NCBI GenBank assembly: GCA_013298695.1 | Contig: JAAFIS010000001.1 | Coordinates: forward strand, 434,001 to 498,000 | Direction: 5' to 3' | Length of the DNA stretch: 64,000 nucleotides | From: Betaproteobacteria bacterium | Lineage (GTDB): Bacteria > Pseudomonadota > Gammaproteobacteria > Burkholderiales > Casimicrobiaceae | Shown: piece after piece, positions 17,723 to 27,124 of the stretch | Layout of the letters: each line of letters starts with the position of its first letter | Numbering within the stretch: position 1 is the stretch's first letter | The notes under the pieces: model-generated | Databases searched by the model: none | What the model was told of the DNA's origin: nothing | Seen by the model: the letters and a program-made list of their open reading frames with translations, nothing else | Program-made: the position numbers and the translations under genes

Positions 17723-19240
17723 ATGAACTTTGCTCTCTCGCATCGAACCTTTTTCGCAGGCGCCTTGAGCGCTGTTGCATTCGCATTTTTGTCACCTGGC
17801 GTCAGCGTTGCTCAAGCGCGCGAGCTCCCGGATTTTGTAACGCTTTATGAGCGAAATTCTCCGTCGGTGGTCTCGATCAGCGTGACTTCCACGCCAGGAA
17901 AAAATCGCCCAAGAGCCAACACGCCGGGTGGCGGCAATGACGCGCAACCCGACCGCGAGGAAATGGAAGAATTTTTCCGCCGGTATTTCGGTGGTGGTGG
18001 TGGACGTGCGCCTCGTGAATTTCGTCGGCAAGGTGGCGGATCTGGATTCGTAATTTCGTCCGACGGCGTCATCGTCACCAACGCGCACGTGGTGGAAGAC
18101 GCTGATGAAGTCATCGTGAAATTTTCAGATCGTCGCGAATTCAAAGCAAAGATTTTGGGCGCGGACAACCGCACCGACGTCGCAGTTATCAAAATCGAGG
18201 CGACCAATCTTCCGGCCGTTCGCATCGGGAATCCCGACGCACTGAAAATCGGCGAATGGGTCGCCGCTATTGGGCAACCGCTCGGTTTTGAGAATACCTT
18301 GACTTCAGGTATTGTGAGCGCCAAGTCCCGCAGCTCTAGGGCGGGCGGCACCACAGGTGAACTCGTTCCCTACATTCAGCATGACGCCGCCGTGAATCCT
18401 GGTAACTCGGGCGGCCCGCTTTTCAATGCACGCGGTGAGGTGGTGGCCATTAATTCGATGATTGCTACGGTGAGCGGTGGCTTCCAAGGCATTTCATTTG
18501 CAATTCCTATCGATCTTGCGATGGACGTCGTTGGACAGCTGAAAACGGGCGGCTCGGTACAGCGCGGCATGTTGGGCGTAAGCATCGGTCCGGTAAGCCG
18601 TGCACTAGCTGAGGCGCTAGCGTTGCCTAAGGCGTACGGCGCGGTCGTGTCGGCTGTTAACCCCGGCTCTGCCGCTGAAAAAGCAGGTATTAAAGAAGAA
18701 GACGTGATTATCAAGTTCAACGGTCGCGATATCGAAGATTCGCGCGATCTGCCGCGTTTTGTGACTGCAGTTCGCCCAGGCACTCCGTCAAAAGTCGTTG
18801 TGTGGCGCGAAGGGAAGCAAGTTGAACTCAGTGTCACCTTGCAGGAATTCAAAGACCCGACTGCGGTTGCCGCAGCGCCAGAGCGCGCGACGCCGAAAGC
18901 CAGCGAAACCAAACCGGAAACGGTGAAGGAAGAGCGCATCGGCTTTACGCTGCGCGATCTGACTGCAAAAGAGCGAACAGGTGCGAAAGTCGCGAAGGGC
19001 GGCGCGGTGGTCGCCGAGGTAACAGATCGCTCGAACGTGAATGCCCTGCAAGAAGGTGACATCATCCTGTCGGTAACGCGGGCGGGTTCGCGCACTAATA
19101 TTGATTCACCAAAGCAGCTCGTTGATGTGGTGAAGTCCGCAGAAAAGGGCAAGAACATCGCTTTTCGAGTAAAGCGCGCCACCGATCGCGCGGGCACTGA
19201 ATACGCCGAGTTCCTTGCAGCTGAGAAGCTGCCTGATTAA
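17723..19240 (+). CDS. mucD: Periplasmic serine protease MucD/DegP-type
   Basis: A 505-residue HtrA protease. A signal peptide covers residues 1-32. The trypsin-like domain has the complete triad: His122 (TNAHVV), Asp152 (RTDVAVIK) and Ser229 (GNSGGPLF). Two PDZ domains follow, roughly 270-370 and 415-500. A Gly-rich loop at 89-95 lies before the catalytic core. It degrades or refolds damaged envelope proteins and completes the rpoE stress block. A weak hairpin (19245-19265) and a strong terminator (from 19304) follow the gene. Confidence 0.95.
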   Translation: MNFALSHRTFFAGALSAVAFAFLSPGVSVAQARELPDFVTLYERNSPSVVSISVTSTPGKNRPRANTPGGGNDAQPDREEMEEFFRRYFGGGGGRAPREFRRQGGGSGFVISSDGVIVTNAHVVEDADEVIVKFSDRREFKAKILGADNRTDVAVIKIEATNLPAVRIGNPDALKIGEWVAAIGQPLGFENTLTSGIVSAKSRSSRAGGTTGELVPYIQHDAAVNPGNSGGPLFNARGEVVAINSMIATVSGGFQGISFAIPIDLAMDVVGQLKTGGSVQRGMLGVSIGPVSRALAEALALPKAYGAVVSAVNPGSAAEKAGIKEEDVIIKFNGRDIEDSRDLPRFVTAVRPGTPSKVVVWREGKQVELSVTLQEFKDPTAVAAAPERATPKASETKPETVKEERIGFTLRDLTAKERTGAKVAKGGAVVAEVTDRSNVNALQEGDIILSVTRAGSRTNIDSPKQLVDVVKSAEKGKNIAFRVKRATDRAGTEYAEFLAAEKLPD

Positions 19241-19303
19241 GGCAAAGCCGCTAAAATAGCGGCTTAGCAGTCAACTCAGCGCACCTAGCGTGCGCCTCGC
19301 GAC

Positions 19304-19338
19304 AGAGCCAGCACCGCAAACGCTGGCTCTTCGTTTTT
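19304..19338 (+). terminator. Intrinsic terminator abutting the lepA start codon
   Basis: The stem AGAGCCAGC/GCTGGCTCT (19304-19312 and 19322-19330) is followed by TCGTTTTTT. The T run ends about three bases before the lepA ATG at 19342. A second hairpin (19245-19265, AAGCCGC/GCGGCTT, no T run) lies just upstream. Confidence 0.85.
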
Positions 19339-19341
19339 TCT

Positions 19342-21135
19342 ATGCAGCACATTCGAAATTTCTCCATCATCGCGCACATCGACCACGGTAAGTCCACCTT
19401 GGCTGATCGCTTCATCCATCGTTGCGGTGGATTGTCTGATCGCGAGATGTCGGAGCAGGTTCTCGATTCGATGGATCTAGAAAAAGAACGCGGCATCACA
19501 ATTAAAGCGCAAACAGCTGCGCTTCATTACAAAGCCAAAGACGGGAACATCTACAACCTGAATCTGATCGACACGCCAGGTCACGTCGATTTCAGCTACG
19601 AAGTTTCGCGCTCGCTATCCGCATGCGAAGGCGCGCTACTGGTGGTAGACGCCTCGCAGGGCGTGGAAGCGCAAACCGTCGCCAATTGCTATACAGCCAT
19701 TGAATTAGGCGTAGAAGTCGTTCCCGTGCTCAATAAGGTTGATTTGCCAAGCGCAGACCCTGACCGCGCGCGCGAGGAAATCGAAGAAGTTGTTGGCGTT
19801 GACGCCACGGACGCGGTGCTCGCGTCTGCGAAAACCGGGCTTGGAATTGACGACATTCTTGAAGCCGTTATCGCGAAAGTGCCGCCGCCTAAAGGCGACG
19901 TGAATGCGCCGCTTAAAGCGCTCATCATTGACAGCTGGTTTGACAATTACGTCGGCGTCGTGATGCTGGTTCGAGTTATGGAAGGCACGGTCAAGCCTAA
20001 AGATAAGTTGCTTTTCATGGCCACGGGCCGAAATCATCTTTGCGAGCAAGTTGGCGTGTTTGCGCCGCGATCAACGCAAAAAGAAACGTTATCGGCAGGG
20101 CAGGTAGGCTTCGTTATCGCCGGAATAAAAGAGCTTGATTCGGCGAAAGTTGGCGACACGATCACCCTTGCACAAAGACCTGCCGACTCCGCGCTGCCTG
20201 GCTTCAAAGAGGTCAAGCCTCAGGTGTTTGCGGGCTTGTATCCGGTCGAGGCGAACCAGTACGAAGCGTTGCGCGAAGCGCTGGAAAAACTCAAACTGAA
20301 CGACGCATCGCTGCACTACGAAACCGAAGTGTCGCAGGCCCTTGGCTTCGGCTTTCGCTGCGGCTTCCTTGGTTTACTGCACATGGACGTAATCCAAGAG
20401 CGGCTCGAGCGTGAGTACGACATGGATCTGGTGACCACCGCGCCGACGGTGGTGTACCAGGTGTTGCAACGCGACGGCACCGTCGTCAACGTAGACAACC
20501 CCGCGAAGCTGCCCGATCTGTCTAAGATCGAAGAGATTCGTGAGCCGATCATTACTTCGACGATTCTGATGCCACAAGAGTACGTGGGCTCGGTGATGAC
20601 GCTTTGCAATGAAAAGCGCGGCAATCAAGTCAACATGCAATATCTTGGTCGGCAAGTCATGCTCACCTACGACATGCCGATGGCCGAAGTAGTGATGGAT
20701 TTTTTCGACAAGCTAAAAAGCGTGTCGCGCGGTTACGCGTCGCTCGACTACGAGTTCAAAGAGTTTCGAACTGCAGACGTGGTGAAACTTGATATCTTGA
20801 TCAACGGCGACAAAGTCGATGCTCTGTCATGCATGGTGCATCGCGCGCAATCGCAATATCGCGGACGGCAAGTTGCAGCAAAAATGCGTGAATTGATTCC
20901 GCGGCAAATGTTTGACGTCGCGGTGCAAGCAGCAATCGGGGCAAACGTGATCGCACGTGAGAACGTAAAAGCGATGCGCAAAGATGTGCTTGCGAAGTGC
21001 TATGGCGGCGACATTACGCGCAAGAAAAAACTTCTAGAAAAGCAGAAAGAGGGCAAGAAGCGCATGAAATCGGTGGGCTCTGTAGAGATTCCGCAAGAAG
21101 CGTTTTTAGCGATTCTGCAGACCGGAGACAAATAG
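19342..21135 (+). CDS. lepA: Elongation factor 4 (LepA)
   Basis: A 597-residue translational GTPase of exact family length. The G domain opens with [14 protein letters not shown] (P-loop), then DTPGHVDF and NKVDLP. The EF4-specific C-terminal domain contains [13 protein letters not shown] and ends [42 protein letters not shown]. It remodels stalled or mispositioned ribosomes. The ATG fits the family N-terminus exactly, yet no Shine-Dalgarno is possible because the terminator stem and its T run occupy that position. It heads the lepA-lepB pair. Confidence 0.97.
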   Translation: MQHIRNFSIIAHIDHGKSTLADRFIHRCGGLSDREMSEQVLDSMDLEKERGITIKAQTAALHYKAKDGNIYNLNLIDTPGHVDFSYEVSRSLSACEGALLVVDASQGVEAQTVANCYTAIELGVEVVPVLNKVDLPSADPDRAREEIEEVVGVDATDAVLASAKTGLGIDDILEAVIAKVPPPKGDVNAPLKALIIDSWFDNYVGVVMLVRVMEGTVKPKDKLLFMATGRNHLCEQVGVFAPRSTQKETLSAGQVGFVIAGIKELDSAKVGDTITLAQRPADSALPGFKEVKPQVFAGLYPVEANQYEALREALEKLKLNDASLHYETEVSQALGFGFRCGFLGLLHMDVIQERLEREYDMDLVTTAPTVVYQVLQRDGTVVNVDNPAKLPDLSKIEEIREPIITSTILMPQEYVGSVMTLCNEKRGNQVNMQYLGRQVMLTYDMPMAEVVMDFFDKLKSVSRGYASLDYEFKEFRTADVVKLDILINGDKVDALSCMVHRAQSQYRGRQVAAKMRELIPRQMFDVAVQAAIGANVIARENVKAMRKDVLAKCYGGDITRKKKLLEKQKEGKKRMKSVGSVEIPQEAFLAILQTGDK

Positions 21136-21277
21136 TTTGTGCATATCTCGTCTGCCTGCGCCACAACGATTCCACTGGCGACTGCTACGCGAGCGTTGGT
21201 CGCGTACGCGTTGCTTTCTGCTTCGCAACTGTAATGATTGCGGCGCGCTCCGCACCTCAATCCAATTCTGATTCGTT

Positions 21278-22249
21278 ATGAAATATTTGCCCGCACTTGC
21301 CTTGGCTGTTCTCGTCGTGATCGCATTCCGCGGCGTGATGTCCGGCGTTCCCGCGATAAGTTTTCCGCTCTTGTTGCTGCTCGCTGTCGTTATTTGCGGC
21401 ATCGCCTGGGCGTGGGATAAATTCTTCTTGGCTAAAAAGCGCCCCGCAGGCGAGTTGGCGCATTGGGGGGTAGAAGTACCCGGCTCAATTTTTGTTGTGT
21501 TGCTTGTTGTTTTCCTTCTGCGCTCGTTTGTAGCCGAACCGTTTCGAATTCCGTCAAGCTCGATGCGCCCCGGGTTGGTTACGGGTGACTTTATTCTGGT
21601 CAACAAGTTCTCCTACGGCGTTCGTCTCCCGGTGATCGACACCAAAGTGCTCGCGCTCGGCGTGCCGACACGCGGCGATGTTGCAGTGTTCAAGGCACCG
21701 CATGAGCCCGATAAAGACTTCATTAAACGAATCATTGGTGTGCCCGGCGATACGGTGATCTATGACCGACAAAAAGGTATCACCATTAATGGCAAGAAAA
21801 TTGAGCAAACCCCTTCCGGAAGCTACAGCTGGACAGAAGCGCCTGGTGATTTCCGCACCGCGCTTAAGTTTGCCGAAAACATTGACGGTCGCACTTACGC
21901 GATAGCGCAAATGGCGTCTGAACGGGCGTACAACCCTGCTGGCCTGCGCAAAACGATCCCTGAAACCGAGTATTTTTCGAAGCGGCAATCAGGATCGGAA
22001 GAAATGTTTCGAGTCCCGTATTTTTTCTCGCCCGTAAAGACGTGCCAAGAATCGGACGCTGGCTTAACTTGCGTCGTCCCTGAAGGTCACTACCTTGCTC
22101 TTGGCGACAATCGTGATAACAGTGACGACGGTCGCTATTGGGGATTCGTTCCGGACAGTCATTTGCGCGGTAAAGCGTTCTTTATCTGGTTTAACTGGGA
22201 CGACGTGTCGAGTTTCGCTTTCAAACGCGTATTTAGCGGAATACAATAA
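21278..22249 (+). CDS. lepB: Signal peptidase I
   Basis: A 323-residue inner-membrane enzyme with two or more N-terminal membrane helices (residues 3-45 and 68-85). The catalytic Ser95 lies in PSSSMRPGL and the general base Lys150 in DFIKRIIGVPGD; ALGDNRDNSDDGRYWGFVP is the conserved box E. It cleaves signal peptides of exported proteins at the periplasmic face. The neighbouring order lepA-lepB-rnc-era is the usual proteobacterial arrangement. Confidence 0.96.
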   Translation: MKYLPALALAVLVVIAFRGVMSGVPAISFPLLLLLAVVICGIAWAWDKFFLAKKRPAGELAHWGVEVPGSIFVVLLVVFLLRSFVAEPFRIPSSSMRPGLVTGDFILVNKFSYGVRLPVIDTKVLALGVPTRGDVAVFKAPHEPDKDFIKRIIGVPGDTVIYDRQKGITINGKKIEQTPSGSYSWTEAPGDFRTALKFAENIDGRTYAIAQMASERAYNPAGLRKTIPETEYFSKRQSGSEEMFRVPYFFSPVKTCQESDAGLTCVVPEGHYLALGDNRDNSDDGRYWGFVPDSHLRGKAFFIWFNWDDVSSFAFKRVFSGIQ

Positions 22250-22279
22250 ATTTTGGTCGCATTGCGGCGGGATCTCACA

Positions 22280-22636
22280 GTGAAACGACAAAACGGCTTA
22301 TCGCTTATTGGGTTTATTTTTGTAGCGGCTATCGTCGGGTTCGTGATGTTTACGGGCTTTCGATGCGTCCCGGCCTGGACCGAATATTTTTCTCTGAAAA
22401 AAGTACTCCAGGCAACGGCGAACGAATTCGGTGTTGATGCGTCGCCGGCCGCGATTCGAAGAGCGTACGAAACGCGTGCCCAGATTGACGACCTGCCGGT
22501 GCGCGGTGCTGACCTTGAAATTTCAAAAGAAAATGGGCGTGTCGGGTTGGCGGTTAACTACGCCCGACGTGTGCACATTGCAGGTAACACGAGCCTTTTG
22601 TTCGACTTTCAAGCGTCCGCGACAGGCAACAAATAG
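22280..22636 (+). CDS. DUF4845 membrane protein
   Basis: A GTG at 22280 preceded by GGCGGGA gives 118 residues; a TTG at 22253 would add nine more. The N-terminal motif KRQNGLSLIGFIFVAA is a type IV pilin-like membrane helix, characteristic of DUF4845, followed by a small alpha/beta domain. The family typically sits between lepB and rnc in betaproteobacteria, as here. Function unknown; a link to secretion or the signal peptidase is suggested only by position. Confidence 0.8.
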   Translation: MKRQNGLSLIGFIFVAAIVGFVMFTGFRCVPAWTEYFSLKKVLQATANEFGVDASPAAIRRAYETRAQIDDLPVRGADLEISKENGRVGLAVNYARRVHIAGNTSLLFDFQASATGNK

Positions 22637-22651
22637 GCCTAGTATCTTCGC

Positions 22652-23311
22652 TTGAGCCTCGAATCTGCCCTCGGCTACACCTTCCGCGACCCGCGCCTGC
22701 TGCGCGACGCGCTGACGCACCGAAGTTTTGGCACGCCTCACAATGAGAGGCTGGAATTTATTGGCGACAGCGTCCTGAACTGCGCAGTTGCGCTCGCGCT
22801 ATTTGAAAAGTTTCCTGAGTTGCCCGAAGGCCAGTTGTCGCGTATGCGCGCCAATCTCGTGAGTCAACCAGCGCTGCATTCGCTCGCGCAGCGGCTCGAT
22901 GTCTCAAAGCACTTGCGCATCGGCGAAGGTGAAGAGAAGAGCGGTGGCCGCGAACGTCCATCAATGCTTGCTGACGCGGTTGAAGCTATTTTTGGTGCGA
23001 TCTTGCTTGATTCTGGTTTTGACGCGGCACAGGCAACGATCAACCGACTCTATGTGCAGCGCATCTCGGCTGTGAATCCCCGCGAGGGCGGGAAAGACGC
23101 AAAAACGCGATTACAGGAACTGATGCAGTCGAAACACCAACCGCTTCCAAGCTACAGCGTTGAACGAGTCGACGGCGAGGCGCACGCGCAAATGTTCACG
23201 GTGGAGTGCAGCATTGCGTCGCTGAAAGAAACTGGCGTTGGCCAAGGCGCGTCACGACGTGCTGCAGAACAAATGGCCGCTGCAGCGGTACTTGCAAAGC
23301 TCGGGGTATGA
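22652..23311 (+). CDS. rnc: Ribonuclease III
   Basis: A 219-residue double-strand RNA endonuclease. The catalytic signature ERLEFIGDSVLN and the second acidic site DAVEAIFGAILLDSG are intact. The double-stranded RNA-binding domain covers the last 70 residues (KTRLQELMQSKHQ to RAAEQMAAAAVLAKL). The start is TTG at 22652. The stop overlaps the ATG of era (ATGA), so translation is coupled. It matures rRNA and processes structured mRNAs. Confidence 0.95.
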   Translation: MSLESALGYTFRDPRLLRDALTHRSFGTPHNERLEFIGDSVLNCAVALALFEKFPELPEGQLSRMRANLVSQPALHSLAQRLDVSKHLRIGEGEEKSGGRERPSMLADAVEAIFGAILLDSGFDAAQATINRLYVQRISAVNPREGGKDAKTRLQELMQSKHQPLPSYSVERVDGEAHAQMFTVECSIASLKETGVGQGASRRAAEQMAAAAVLAKLGV

Positions 23312-24216
23312 GCGACCCAGCAGCAACAACCGGCAACGGCTTCCGATGTGGCCAGATTGCCGTAATCGGTCGCCCGAATGTGGGCAAGTCAACATTACTC
23401 AATCGCCTGATTGGCGCGAAAGTGACGATCACGTCTCGAAAAGCACAAACGACGCGCTTACCCATTCGTGGCATCCTCACTACTGAAACGGCGCAATTCG
23501 TATTCGTCGACACCCCCGGTTACCAAACTAAGCACGGCGGCGAGATGAACAAGCGTTTGAACGCAAGTGTCCGGCGCACGCTTGAAGAGGTCGATGCGAT
23601 TCTCTGGGTGTGGGACGCGACACATCTCGTTGAAGCCGATTTGGCTGCACTCGCGCTTGCCCCAAAAAACAAGGCCGTCATCGCTGTACCTAACAAAGTT
23701 GATATCTTGAGGGATAAGGCTGAATTCGCTAAACAACTGGGTGATATGCCTAAAAGTCACGAATTCGTGTCAATTGTGCCGGTATCTGCCGCTAAAAGCA
23801 CACAAACCAAGCAACTGCTTGCGGAGATCGAAAAAGTATTGCCCGTCGCCGAGCCGATGTATGACGCAGATGACATGACCGATAAGCCCGAGCGCTTCCT
23901 CGCCACGGAAATTATTCGCGAGAAAATCTTTCGCCTCACAGGCGACGAGTTGCCTTACCGCGCTGCGGTGCTGATCGAGAAGTTCGAGCAAGAGGGCAAT
24001 CTTCGCCGGATCTTTGCCGCGATCTTGGTGGATAAAGAAAGTCAGCGCCCGATCATGATCGGCGCGGGCGGCGAAACGCTCAAACGTATCGGCACCGAAG
24101 CGCGGATGGACATGCAGAAACTTTTCGACGGCCCTGTGTATCTTGAGCTGTTTGTGAAAGTCAAAAGCGGTTGGTCTGAGAATGCGGCGATGTTGCGCGA
24201 TTTGGGAATTGTTTGA
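23308..24216 (+). CDS. era: GTPase Era
   Basis: A 302-residue protein from an ATG overlapping the rnc stop. Motifs: GRPNVGKST (21-29), switch region TTRLPIRGI, VDTPG, and NKVD. The C-terminal KH domain carries GAGGETLKRIGTEARMDMQKLF. It binds the 3' end of 16S rRNA during 30S assembly. A longer in-frame reading from 23206 lies inside rnc and is not the true start. Confidence 0.97.
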   Translation: MSDPAATTGNGFRCGQIAVIGRPNVGKSTLLNRLIGAKVTITSRKAQTTRLPIRGILTTETAQFVFVDTPGYQTKHGGEMNKRLNASVRRTLEEVDAILWVWDATHLVEADLAALALAPKNKAVIAVPNKVDILRDKAEFAKQLGDMPKSHEFVSIVPVSAAKSTQTKQLLAEIEKVLPVAEPMYDADDMTDKPERFLATEIIREKIFRLTGDELPYRAAVLIEKFEQEGNLRRIFAAILVDKESQRPIMIGAGGETLKRIGTEARMDMQKLFDGPVYLELFVKVKSGWSENAAMLRDLGIV

Positions 24217-24217
24217 T

Positions 24218-24450
24218 GCGCTTTGCGCAAGGACGTCGTGCTTCGCACTAGGACGACGGGCTTACGGCCTAAGACGACGCGCTTTGCGCTATGACGCGAT
24301 GTCGGAACCTCGCAGCTTGGAAACTCGCTTTTCACAAAACCTTGATTCTCCGAAAATGATTGCCAACAGTCCCGTCCTAGGCACAAAGTGCCGCCGTCTT
24401 AGCCGCAAAGCGGCGACGACCTAGCGCTCAGCGCGTCGTCCTACGAACGC
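24218..24450. repeat. Hairpin array 1, inverted pair
   Basis: The gap between era and recO is filled by two facing arrays. In 24218-24297 the linker TAGGACGACG (with variants) alternates with short palindromes such as GTGCTTCGCAC, GGCTTACGGCC and CGCTTTGCG. In 24371-24445 the inverse linker CGTCGTCCTAG alternates with GCACAAAGTGC, CCGCAAAGCGG and GCGCTCAGCGC. The repeat period is about 21-22 bases. Stem sequences change while self-complementarity is kept. The centre (about 24300-24370) is not repetitive. Confidence 0.85.
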
Positions 24451-24492
24451 GCTCTTGCTCGAGCGAATTTTTATCCAGGCGCAAAAATATTC

Positions 24493-25287
24493 GTGCAGCA
24501 AAAAAAGTCCCCACCGCAACGCGCGTTCGTACTACACGGCTATCCTTACAAAGAAACGAGCCTCATCGTCGACGTCTTCACGCTCGACTATGGCCGTCTT
24601 GCAATGGTTGCCAAGGGGGCAAAACGTCCGGCGTCAAACTTGCGTGGCGCGTTGCTATCGCTGCAACCGATTGAAGTGGTGTTCAGTGGTCGTGGCGAGG
24701 TGAAAACAATGTTGCAGGCGACGTGGACGCCCGGGCAGCCGTGGTTGACGGGTCGCGCGCTGATGTGCGGCATGTACTTAAATGAGCTCGTAATGAAGCT
24801 TTTGCCGCGTGAAGACAGTCATCCGCTGCTTTTCGAGTCCTATGCTGCCACGTTGATGACGCTCGCAGAGAGCGACGAACACAGCGCAATCCTACGAGAA
24901 TTTGAAACGCAATTGCTCGCCGAACTCGGCTACGGTTTGCAACTAGAAAAAGACGTGAAAACAGGTGAACTGCTTCAACCTGACACGCTTTATCGTTACG
25001 ATCCACTCGCAGGCCCAATGGTGCATGGCGGCGGCGTCTTGGTGAGCGGGCGCGTGTTGCTCGCGCTTAACAAAGGCGTGTTTGAAGACGCAATGATTGC
25101 CGCAGAAGCGCGCGATTTCGTTCGCACCATCATTGAATTTCATCTCGAACGAAAGCAACTTCGTTCATCCACGGTGATGCATGATTTACATTCTTTGTCT
25201 GAACGACTCGATGCGAAACCCGCGGCCCGGCGCGCAGCAAAAAAAGCACAAACTGAGCGCATGATCATTGAAGGAGCGAACCCATGA
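24493..25287 (+). CDS. recO: DNA repair protein RecO
   Basis: A 264-residue protein from a GTG at 24493. The N-terminal OB fold contains FVLHGYPYKETSLIVDVFT and GRLAMVAKGAKRP, the hallmark of RecO; the remainder is helical. With RecF/RecR it loads RecA on SSB-coated DNA. The last codons overlap acpS (ATGA). In many betaproteobacteria pdxJ separates the two genes; here it is absent. Confidence 0.94.
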   Translation: MQQKKSPPQRAFVLHGYPYKETSLIVDVFTLDYGRLAMVAKGAKRPASNLRGALLSLQPIEVVFSGRGEVKTMLQATWTPGQPWLTGRALMCGMYLNELVMKLLPREDSHPLLFESYAATLMTLAESDEHSAILREFETQLLAELGYGLQLEKDVKTGELLQPDTLYRYDPLAGPMVHGGGVLVSGRVLLALNKGVFEDAMIAAEARDFVRTIIEFHLERKQLRSSTVMHDLHSLSERLDAKPAARRAAKKAQTERMIIEGANP

Positions 25288-25661
25288 TTTTCGGTATTGG
25301 CACTGACATCGTTTCCATCGAACGCATTCAACAAACGCTTGATCGGCACGGCGCCCAATTCGCGCAACGCATTCTTACGGATCACGAACTCATTGAGTTA
25401 AACGATGTGAAAGAGGTCGCCCCGTGGCTTGCCAAACGTTGGGCTGCGAAGGAAGCGTTCGGTAAAGCTGCAGGCATCGGCATTCGCGCGCCGCTCGCGA
25501 TGAATGCGATTGGTGTAAAAAATGACGAACACGGTAAACCAGTTTTCGAGGTCTCGCCCGTCGTCGATGCGTGGTTGCGAGAGCGCACCATCGCGCGTAC
25601 GCACGTGAGCATCAGCGACGAACACGCGCATGCGATTGCGTTTGTTGTATTTGAAAATTGA
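25284..25661 (+). CDS. acpS: Holo-acyl-carrier-protein synthase
   Basis: A 125-residue phosphopantetheinyl transferase. IGTDIVSIERI holds the first metal-binding aspartate, and WAAKEAFGKA holds the glutamate/lysine signature. It transfers the 4'-phosphopantetheine arm from CoA to apo-ACP for fatty acid synthesis. The start codon overlaps the recO stop, so the genes are translationally coupled. Confidence 0.95.
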   Translation: MIFGIGTDIVSIERIQQTLDRHGAQFAQRILTDHELIELNDVKEVAPWLAKRWAAKEAFGKAAGIGIRAPLAMNAIGVKNDEHGKPVFEVSPVVDAWLRERTIARTHVSISDEHAHAIAFVVFEN

Positions 25662-25692
25662 GCGATGAACCTGTTCGCAGTTTTCGACGGCT

Positions 25693-25791
25693 GTCATTCC
25701 CGCTCAGGTGGAAATTTATCGCTGGCAGAAATTGATCCACTACTGAAAGCGCCGCTGTGCCGAAATGGATTCCCGCCTTCGCGGGAATGAC
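25693..25791. repeat. MITE-like element with terminal inverted repeats
   Basis: GTCATTCCCGC at 25693-25703 and its inverse GCGGGAATGAC at 25781-25791 bound a 99 bp segment between acpS and nagZ. An internal hairpin (ATTCCCGCC, TT, CGCGGGAAT region, 25769-25788) lies at the right end. This CATTCCCGC..GCGGGAATG palindrome is a very widespread proteobacterial intergenic repeat. Confidence 0.65.
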
Positions 25792-25837
25792 GGCACAATC
25801 GCGCAGCGCCTAAAGAATTTACAAGAACACACAACCT

Positions 25838-26827
25838 ATGCCCCGCTCCGCCGTACCCAAAATCCCGCTCGGCCCGATCATGACGTCTATCGAGGGCGTC
25901 GAGCTCACCGCCGAGGATCGCGAACTGCTCCGTCATCCGCTCGTCGGTGGTGTTGTGTTCTTTGCAAAGAATTTCACCGATCAAACGCAGATCGCAGAAC
26001 TCTCGCGACAAATCAAAGCGCTTCGCTCACCTGAACTTTTGATTGCAGTGGACCACGAAGGCGGTCGTGTGCAACGATTTCACGGCGATGGCTTCACCGA
26101 GATTCCACCGATGCGTTCACTCGGTGATTTGTGGACGACTCATCCGCCATCCGCACGCTCACGTGCGTTCGAAATCGGTTTCACAATCGGTCACGAGCTT
26201 GGCGCAGTGGGTGTCGATTTCTCGTTCGCGCCCGTGCTCGATTTGGATTACGGCGAATCGACCGTTATCGGTCATCGTGCGTTTCATCGCGATCCCGGTG
26301 CGACTGCAGCGCTCGCGACGGCCGTGATTCAAGGTTTGCGCGCAGAGGGTATGGCCTCCGTAGGTAAACATTTTCCAGGCCACGGCTTTGTTAAGGGTGA
26401 CACCCATTGGGAACGCCCCGAGGACATGCGTGAGTTCCCCCAACTAGAGGCTGAAGACCTTGTGCCGTTTCGCGAAACGATTGCAGCGGGGCTCGACGGC
26501 GTGATGGCTGCGCATCTCGTGTTCCCGAACATTGATCCGCAGCTCGCGAGCTTTTCGTCGTTCTGGTTGCAAGAGGTGCTGCGCCACAAATTGCATTTTC
26601 GCGGCGTAATCTTCACCGATGATTTCGACATGGTCGCCACGCACGCCATCGGCAATCTCACTGAACGCGCGCAGGCGGCAACGCTCGGCGGCGTTGACGT
26701 AGTGCTCGCATGCAATGATCGCGCTGGCTTGGTCGGTCTCCTCGACCAGTGGAAACCAACGCTCGAGTCGGCGCTGTCCCGTAAGTGGGAGCGCATGCGC
26801 AAAAAAGCGCCAGGTAAACGTCACTGA
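25838..26827 (+). CDS. nagZ: Beta-N-acetylhexosaminidase NagZ
   Basis: A 329-residue cytosolic GH3 glycosidase. The conserved blocks LLIAVDHEGGRVQRF, SFAPVLDLDYG, GKHFPGHGFVKGDTHW and FTDDFDM (catalytic nucleophile Asp in the last) are all present. It removes GlcNAc from recycled anhydromuropeptides. The usual DSH in the catalytic-loop motif reads DTH, with the histidine kept. The order acpS-nagZ is the common one in the class. No terminator was recognised after it. Confidence 0.95.
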   Translation: MPRSAVPKIPLGPIMTSIEGVELTAEDRELLRHPLVGGVVFFAKNFTDQTQIAELSRQIKALRSPELLIAVDHEGGRVQRFHGDGFTEIPPMRSLGDLWTTHPPSARSRAFEIGFTIGHELGAVGVDFSFAPVLDLDYGESTVIGHRAFHRDPGATAALATAVIQGLRAEGMASVGKHFPGHGFVKGDTHWERPEDMREFPQLEAEDLVPFRETIAAGLDGVMAAHLVFPNIDPQLASFSSFWLQEVLRHKLHFRGVIFTDDFDMVATHAIGNLTERAQAATLGGVDVVLACNDRAGLVGLLDQWKPTLESALSRKWERMRKKAPGKRH

Positions 26828-27124
26828 GTTTTTCGCCTCAGCCGAATTTGAGCGACTTCGCCTCTCAACAGTCAACCTGTTGTTCGCGCAATCGCGTTCG
26901 TGGGGTTTCCGTCGCGAGTTAATTTTCATGCTCAGCTGAGCGTCGGATCAACGCGTTGTTACGATCAGCGCGCGACAGGGCGCGGCTGCGGTTTCTCCCA
27001 CTTTCCGAACCATTGAACCGCTCAATCGAGTTCTACGACTCACAGGACATCTCAATTGCAAACCCCAGCGTCCGCAGGCTTGCAGGTGCGCTATTACGCG
27101 CTAATTTTCCTTCAGGAGATTGTC

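Noticed and set aside
18376-19197. 273-codon minus-strand frame
   Set aside because: Antisense to mucD, with Ser/Pro-rich composition typical of a shadow of a G+C-rich gene.
24218-24450. CRISPR-like alternation of constant and variable segments
   Set aside because: Constant parts are only ten bases, variable parts are palindromes of 9-15 bases, orientation flips within the array and no cas genes are present.
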